Assembly: GCA_003024175.1 (NCBI GenBank) | Contig: MDYQ01000012.1 | Coordinates: 1-64,000 of the forward strand | Reading direction: 5' to 3' | DNA: 64,000 bases | Source of the DNA: Planoprotostelium fungivorum | Lineage: Eukaryota; Evosea; Variosea; Cavosteliida; Cavosteliaceae | In this document: piece after piece, positions 58,052-64,000 of the stretch | Layout of the letters: each line of letters begins with the position of its first letter | Numbering within the stretch: position 1 is the stretch's first letter | Program-made: the position numbers and the translations under genes | The notes under the pieces: generated by a model | The model's input: the letters and a program-made list of their open reading frames with translations, nothing else | Told to the model about the DNA's origin: nothing | Databases searched by the model: none

Positions 58052-58200
58052 GGATTAACGTGCGATAAATACTATGGAATGAGACAGAGGCAACCGATTT
58101 CCTCGCGGACGCATGATACCATCAACGTTTCCAGAGAACAATGTCATGGATCACTTGGTCCCAATTCATCAAGATAGATAGAATTTCCTATCAGATTGAA

Positions 58201-60769
58201 ATGTCCTCCAACCACCCACAACCTTCTTCAATGTGTGACACAATGGTGTTTAAGACGTTTGTAGATGCGTGAGATATTTTCGATTCCATTTCACGTGTCC
58301 ACACAACATCAGATGGACATTGAAGGTCAGAAGACATCACATTCGCGATAACTGAGAAACACATAGACGCATCGAATGAGGGTCTAGAGGGGTCTTTACC
58401 ACAGGAGATTCTGTCATCCATTCTGTCACACCTCGATTTTCTATCACTAGTCAGATGCAGCATGGTCTGTAGAATATGGTATGAGAGTTCATTAGATCAA
58501 AGAATCTGGTGAGTAGTTACATCGCACAGTCCTTCGGTTGATTACCACGCTGGACTTGATTATCTCACTTCCTATTCACAGGAAGCGTCATCTCAAACTG
58601 TTATGGAAACATCACGCGAAGGATGATGGAGTTGATTACAAACAGAAAGTGATGAAGCGAATCCAACAAGACCGAATGGTTTGCCCCTTCTCTCCCCTTC
58701 TTCACTCATCTTCTCACAGTTGAAAGATCATCTGGAAGAGATGACCATGAATAGAATCCAACACCTACACATCCGTGAGAACATCATGACGTGAGCTGTT
58801 CTATCCTCTAAAGACAAGACATCACTGATCATGACGCAGTGAAGGAGGGATCTTCAGCCACCCCATCGAAATTGTCGATCAACTGTTTCATCTGATCGAA
58901 ACCTCATCCATCAACCCCAACCACAACCTCAGTCTGTTGTATTACGCACGGTAATATGTCTTGTTGTAGACGTCATGATGACGTCCACAGTGACACGTTG
59001 GACGTCATCAACAGAAAAGAATGTGCCAGGTGGTGGGACGAGCTGTACAGCTCCGATGTAGATGGTATTTTACGAGAATATTTCGGTGAAGAGAATCCCC
59101 ATTCACTCAAGGAGACGGCACTCATCGAAGTGGGCTCTTACCTCGTATCGAGGTGATGTCCTGGTGTAAGATTTCATTCGAATGAAACGTTCAGGTATGA
59201 AGAGCCATTTTTAGACCCGCAAATCATCAAGGGAGAATTAGATGAGGTGTCCCATGTCATGACATCCCATTCGATCTTCTCTCTCGGCATCATCTGAGAC
59301 ATTTTCAGTTGGCTGAACGAGTAAAATCGAGGACAAACGACACCGAAGATGACGAAGACAAACTGAAGGCCCTACTTCACGTTCTATTCGTAGAGGAAGA
59401 TTTCGACGGTGACAACGAGACATACTACCACCCACACAACGGTTACATCCATCACGTGCTGAAGAAGAAGAGGGGCATACCTATCATACTCTCCATCATA
59501 TTGATATTGGGTGAGTCTCATCGAAATGCCTCGTTGTAAGCAGAACAGTGGCCAGCCGTGTGGGGCTCAGGATCGACCCCATCGGTTTCCCCGGTCGTTT
59601 CTTGGCCAGAGTCGTCAGAAAAAGAGTGAAAAAAACCGTCATCTCATGTATCTAAATCTGACAGCTGAGCGAGAGTGGAACTTTGATGGACGAACCAACC
59701 TACATCGATGCGTTCGAGCAGGGGCAGATGATGACAGAAGAAGAATGTTACAACATCACGGAATTCATCCAACCTGGAATGTTTGATGTCATCTCTCCTT
59801 CCATGATTTTCATTCGAATGTCACAGTGGGTTTCATTTGAATGAAACGATGATGACGTCATGCAGTAACTTGGTGCACATGTACAAGAGCTCGGGGAGCT
59901 ATATACAACTGTTGGGAATTCTATCACTCATGGACAGGGTGAGCATCTACATCGTTGTAGACGCTCATTCTCTCAGTTGGGTGATCTATCCGGTACACCG
60001 ATGCCTCAGAACATCGTTTTGAGATACAAGTGGCTGTTAGACGGTGGTTTCTACCTCGAAGCGAAAGCCTGGATCGAAAAGTGAGTTGCACACTTCTATA
60101 TGATATCTACTCCTATATATGGATGTCAATTGTTCATGTATGATGTCTATGTCGTGTATCTGAGTGGACGTAGATTCCAAGGATCGATGAGAGACGTGCA
60201 GATGGATGTGATGATCAAACAGACCGAGGTCATGCTGGAAGCAGAGGAGATCAGGATGTCCAGAATAAGAGACAGAAATGTCGCTCCATACAACAAGATG
60301 AATCTACAATTCAAGGTGATGGCGGGTTGTAGATCGATGAGATAATGATGTGATAGGTGGGGGATGTCATCTACTGCATCGGTGAGATGTCCAGAGGCGT
60401 AATCGGTGCGTAATTCGTATCGAAATTTCACAGAAAACTGATCGACCACAGTGGGTTTCGGTGAGGCGTAAGATCCGGTGAAATCTCACGGAGATCTACA
60501 GACGAAGACGGTCACTACCGATTGCTGATGGAGAACGAACACTCTGAGATGACAGGTACCATAGTGTGGTCACGTGACACTAACAGTAGTAGTATTAGAG
60601 GACAGCATCCACAGGGAAGAGAATGCAGTCGATCACCCCAGGATCGGGGAGTATTTCCAGGAATTCGAGCCGCAGAGGTGATGGCGGGTTGTAGATGGAG
60701 GACTGACGCAGGAACAGTCATCGGTACGTGTGTAACCCTGGGATGAGGAGGACTTACCCCAATCTGTAG
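58201..60769 (+). CDS. FBXO21: FBXO21-like F-box protein with SirB1 and YccV-like domains
   Basis: Likely substrate adaptor of an SCF ubiquitin ligase. The F-box reads LPQEILSSILSHLDFLSLVR and CSMVCRIWYES. A transglutaminase-like SirB1 region follows: ETALIEVGSYLVSR, LLHVLFVEEDFDGD, GYIHHVLKKKRGIPIIL, ASRVGLRIDPIGFPGRFLAR and PSMIFIRMS. Then come a helical TPR-like part (YKWLLDGGFYLEAKAWIEK) and a YccV/hemimethylated-DNA-binding-type domain, VGDVIYCIGEMSRGVIVGFD and EENAVDHPRIGEYF. It ends GMRRTYPNL at 60767-60769. The domain order is that of animal FBXO21. The start is uncertain: ATG at 58201 is the first, but I could not join its exon cleanly to the F-box exon near 58330. Several introns carry palindromes, and two share a 19-nt start. 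Confidence 0.82.
60316..60334 (+). repeat. 19-nt intron start shared with 60678-60696
   Basis: GTGATGGCGGGTTGTAGAT opens an intron of the FBXO21-like gene and recurs exactly at 60678-60696 at the start of its last intron. After the shared 19 nt the two introns differ. Confidence 0.8.
60678..60696 (+). repeat. second copy of the 19-nt intron start
   Basis: Identical to 60316-60334. This intron continues to an acceptor at ACGCAG, joining EFEPQ to RNSHRYVCNPG. Confidence 0.8.
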
Positions 60770-60808
60770 GGGAGGAGAATAAAATCGAATCAATCTTCGC
60801 GTTTATAT

Positions 60809-63800
60809 TCAGAGAGAGGCGACGAATAGTGTCAGACAAGTGAGAGCGTAGGCGATGTAGATCGACGCGGCAGTGCTGGCGGGAGTATTCTGGGTCGTTG
60901 TAGATGAAACACTGGGGGTAGATCCTGTGTTAGCTCCCGTGCCTGCGTTCGTGCCTCCATTCGTGCCTGTGGTAGAGGCGGGGCTCAGTGTGGCCGAGGC
61001 GGTGACACCCACAGACTGAGGGAGGACACTGTTGACAGTGTAGCTGGATCCTCCAAATTTGACGTTGACGTTAACGTTCTGTAGGGTGTGAGTCGAGATG
61101 ATGGTAGACGATCATCGATCGTGATGTGATGGACAATCAGACGATGATGTGATGATGAAAAGTTGATGATGATCACGAACCGTTCCGGCGAGAGTCTGAG
61201 AGGGATCAGAGAGGTAAGCAGTTCCATTGGACAGGTGGAAGATGGCAGTCACAGCGGAGCTGGCCTGAACCGAGGCAGCATTTCCGTCGGGAGAAGTGAA
61301 GTTGACCGTACCCGCTGATCGAGTCAATCTACATCGATGTAGATGGACTCACGTTGCCAGGCGACCAAGTACAAGATCTGGATGGCAGAATCGTAAGCCA
61401 CGGTGGCAGCTGCCGTGTCCACCAGTACAGTATGGGTGGCTGTCAAGCTCTGGAATGATGACAGGTTCTGAGCAGGGTACACACTGTACGATGCCGAAGC
61501 CCTGTGGGAGATCGTGGCCTGTGTTCCATCAGTTTTCATCCGATTCTCCGCGAAATTTCGAGTTACGTCGTCGCACTTACCAAGAAGATATCGTTTGTGG
61601 TGGCTCCTTTTGCGGAGATACCGATGGTAGACCAGTTACCAGAAGATACAGAAGAAGAAGCGCTCAGCTGACCTTTGCTTCCGTCAATTCTCCGTGGCTC
61701 GTTGTAGATCGACTCACCGTTGTGTACGAAATATCCGATGCCATCGTGCCACACGCTCGTGTTGTTCTGTCCGAAGACAATCTGGCCTCCATGTCTTCTC
61801 TGATCGAGAGTTGTAACGATACCGGTAGACAGCGACGTGTTCAGTGTCGCCTGTCAGTGTCAAATCTTCCTCGAGTCTTCCATCTACAACGCACCTGCGA
61901 TACCGATACGAGGTAAGAGTCTTCGAAGAAAAAGACGGCCTTTCTCCAGGTCAATCTGGCATCGAAAGGATCTGTGAAGATCTGTACGCTGACACCATAG
62001 TTACCATCAGATACTCCTCCCACGAAAGATTGTTTGTTGGTCAAACCAGCGTTGACCGCAGCGCAGGTGATGGGAGCAATTCCGGCAGATTCTCCGGTAG
62101 CCAGGGTGGTCGTTCCCGGGACACGAGTCCAATCCCAGGAATTGAAGATGTCGGTGTACTGAGGATTTTGAGACGGAGATGTCCCGCCAGATTCTCACCT
62201 GCTGACCGGTTGGGACGGTGGAGTTGGCGGGAGCGGTGATGTGGTTCCAGATGGCGCCATCGGCAAGATGGTAACCGTAATTGTTCTGAGTGTTTAGACA
62301 TTCAGTGCTGTGTGATTGTCAGATGATCGTGTGATGATGCCATGATGAGATGATGGTGATGAGATGATCACATCATCGCAACTCACTTGATCGTTCTGTT
62401 GGAAAAACCTTGAAACGTGATGACGAAATTGTTGCGGCGATGCACCGTCACATCTGAAACGGGATACACTCGATGTCCTATCTCCATCAGCTCCCTCCCA
62501 TCACTTCTCTCACCGTTTAGACCTCCGGGGTTGATGCTGTTGTTCGACAGCAGCCTGGAGACAGTTTGGGTGATCTGCTGGTTTTGAGAGGCCGACCACT
62601 GTGCGGAAACAGTGGACAAAGCGGTGAGATTAATGTTGATTCCACCGGTGGCAATCTTGTCTGATACAGGGCCGGAGATGAAACGACCGGTGACGGCCTG
62701 GGGGGTGGTGAGTCGGGAGTGGCTCGTTGTAGACTCACGAAATCCCAGAAGAGGGTGGGGCCGTGGAGGAACCACTCGGATCCGGTGATGAGGGAGGTGA
62801 AGACGTCTCGGCCGGCGGGGGTGGCCTGGTAGCTGAGTTTTATTAGAATGGAAACGTAACGTACGTATGGATGACTCACGCCGTGCCCGCGGCTTCGTTC
62901 TGGAGACCGATAGCCAAATTGATGAAATCTTTTCCGTAGTTACCGGTGTAGAGTAGTCCCAAATGCTGCTGGAAACTACAGAGAGTTGAGTGTCAATCTA
63001 CAACGTTGTAGATCACCTTCCATCCGATTTGATACCGTCGGTGAACGGCGCGTCACGGTATACAAATTCTCCAGACACGTGATTGAAGGCGTCGGATAAG
63101 AGCGAACTGTTCTGAGAGAGGACTCCCCAAGCCACACCAATGGACGAGACGTCGAGTAGGTTGGCACCTGAGGGTGGGGTCAGGTCTGTTCCCGCCAAAA
63201 TATTCCGTCTCACCGGTGATCTGGCCGAGGCCGTTGACGTCGGTACCAATTCGGGTGTACGAGCGAGAGAAGAGGCGGTCGCAGCCGGCCAGTTGAGATG
63301 CAGACAGTTGGTCTCTCAGGAGAAGACACGCGGGATATGCATTCTTTGGGATCAGAATGACCTGATCTCGATCAGAGACGAAACCGATGAGAGGGTGGGT
63401 TGATGTGATTGGAGGGAATGGAGGATGAACGAACCTGGCAGTACCAGTTCGTGTTCCAGAATCCAGGGGTACCACAGGGGCAAGTGCCGTTGGTGAGACC
63501 TCCTTTGTCCACACAGTCCGTATTGTTGTAATCGTTGCTGAACCACCAATCCATGCCGGCCAATGCGGCTGTGAACAGATCAGCTAAAGGAGAAGAAGAA
63601 GGAAGTCTCACCGTTGAGGGCGGCGCTGTTGTTCTTCCAGACGGAGTAGGTGGAGACGCTCGACCAGGCCGCAGCGATGGCGGATACTCTGGACCAGTGT
63701 CCACTGGCTTGCCACGAAGCTCTTCTGCCGTCACATCCACTTAGAAATACGACGTCTGACCAATTTCCTGATGGGGTTTGCGATTTGATCCTGTTTCAAA

Positions 63801-63991
63801 TCATGTCAGCATGATTTCGGTGGAGAGACCGTAGGAGATGAGAACATGTATCACCAGTTGGAGATGCTGGAGTTACTGGCAGAGGACGTGAGGTAGTACG
63901 AATTCAGGAGACGACGAGAGGTCACGGTGGATAGATCGTCACAGGCCACGAGAGCCAGGCAGGAGACAAGGAGGAAGAGGAGGACCTTCAT
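60809..63991 (-). CDS. polysaccharide lyase family 8 protein, secreted, GPI-type C-terminus
   Basis: Likely cleaves uronic-acid polysaccharides such as hyaluronan, chondroitin or xanthan by beta-elimination outside the cell. The signal peptide is MKVLLFLLVSCLALVAC. The alpha/alpha toroid region includes WKNNSAALN, ADLFTAALAGMDWWFSND, and SDGSFQQHLGLLYTGNYGKD, which holds the catalytic His and Tyr seen in PL8 enzymes. The central beta domain has VHRRNNFVITFQGFSNRTI, NNYGYHLADGAIWNHI and WDWTRVPGTTTLA, all strong PL8 marks. The C-terminus is a Thr/Ser/Gly-rich stalk and ends ASIYIAYALTCLTLFVASL, a GPI-anchor signal. Stop at 60809. About seventeen introns, two with 18-bp palindromes. It faces the FBXO21-like gene tail to tail, 39 bp apart. 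The start at 63991 lies 9 bp from the window end. Confidence 0.88.
61321..61350. repeat. inverted repeat in a polysaccharide-lyase intron
   Basis: ATCTACATCGATGTAGAT is a perfect 18-bp palindrome, flanked by GAGTC and GACTC, so 14 of 15 pairs form. On the minus strand the outer arm includes part of the 5' splice site GTGAGTC. Confidence 0.85.
62996..63013. repeat. perfect 18-bp palindrome in a polysaccharide-lyase intron
   Basis: ATCTACAACGTTGTAGAT is its own reverse complement and starts four bases from the 5' splice site (GTGATCTAC on the minus strand). The half-site GTTGTAG equals the 3' end of many other introns in the window. Confidence 0.85.
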
Positions 63992-64000
63992 CTTCTTGGG

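Overview
The window is nuclear DNA from a eukaryote with a compact, intron-dense genome. Most genes are cut by many GT-AG introns of about 35-60 nt, usually starting GTGAGT or GTGATG and often ending in CGTTGTAG. Genes lie tens to hundreds of bases apart on both strands. The gene content (a short-tailed class I myosin, a Rac GTPase, a TSG101 ESCRT-I subunit, a KUP/HAK potassium transporter, GPI-type secreted proteins) and a short TTTAGGG-type repeat fit a free-living amoeboid protist. An amoebozoan, perhaps a protosteloid or variosean amoeba, is my best inference, but the sequence does not prove it. I saw no bacterial operon, phage, CRISPR array or intact transposon.

Left part (1-13.4 kb): a short telomere-like repeat, a tRNA-like pol III box pair, a giant USP9X/USP24/USP34-type deubiquitinase on the minus strand (991-11436), then a mitochondrial-type tRNA 2-thiouridylase on the plus strand. 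Centre left (13.9-26.9 kb): a short-tailed myosin I, a small secreted GPI-type protein, a Rac GTPase, a divergent kinesin with a long coiled coil, a second secreted protein and an NAD(P)HX dehydratase. Centre (27-39.4 kb): a large URB1/NPA1-like ribosome-biogenesis protein, an unusual Rab GTPase with an N-terminal MGC acylation signal and no C-terminal prenylation cysteine, and a TSG101 homologue with an added ubiquitin-interacting motif and a long Glu/Arg helix.

Centre right (39.5-46.4 kb) is the loosest stretch. It holds an AT-richer, frame-broken nucleoside-phosphorylase-like gene, about 1.2 kb with no convincing gene, two weak hypothetical genes and a neopullulanase-like GH13 enzyme. Right part (46.4-64 kb): an intronless CAMK-type kinase, an SRA-domain protein with a SUMO-interacting-like motif and a UBZ-like finger, an OTU protease, an NSUN2 RNA methyltransferase, a KUP potassium transporter, an FBXO21-like F-box protein and a GPI-type family-8 polysaccharide lyase.

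The genes do not form one pathway. Ubiquitin handling recurs (USP, UEV/UIM, OTU, F-box, UBZ-like), and RNA and ribosome biology appears three times (TRMU, URB1, NSUN2). The most notable observations are the Rab whose lipid anchor seems to have moved from the C- to the N-terminus, the SRA/SIM/UBZ and TSG101/UIM domain combinations, and short introns carrying near-perfect inverted repeats.
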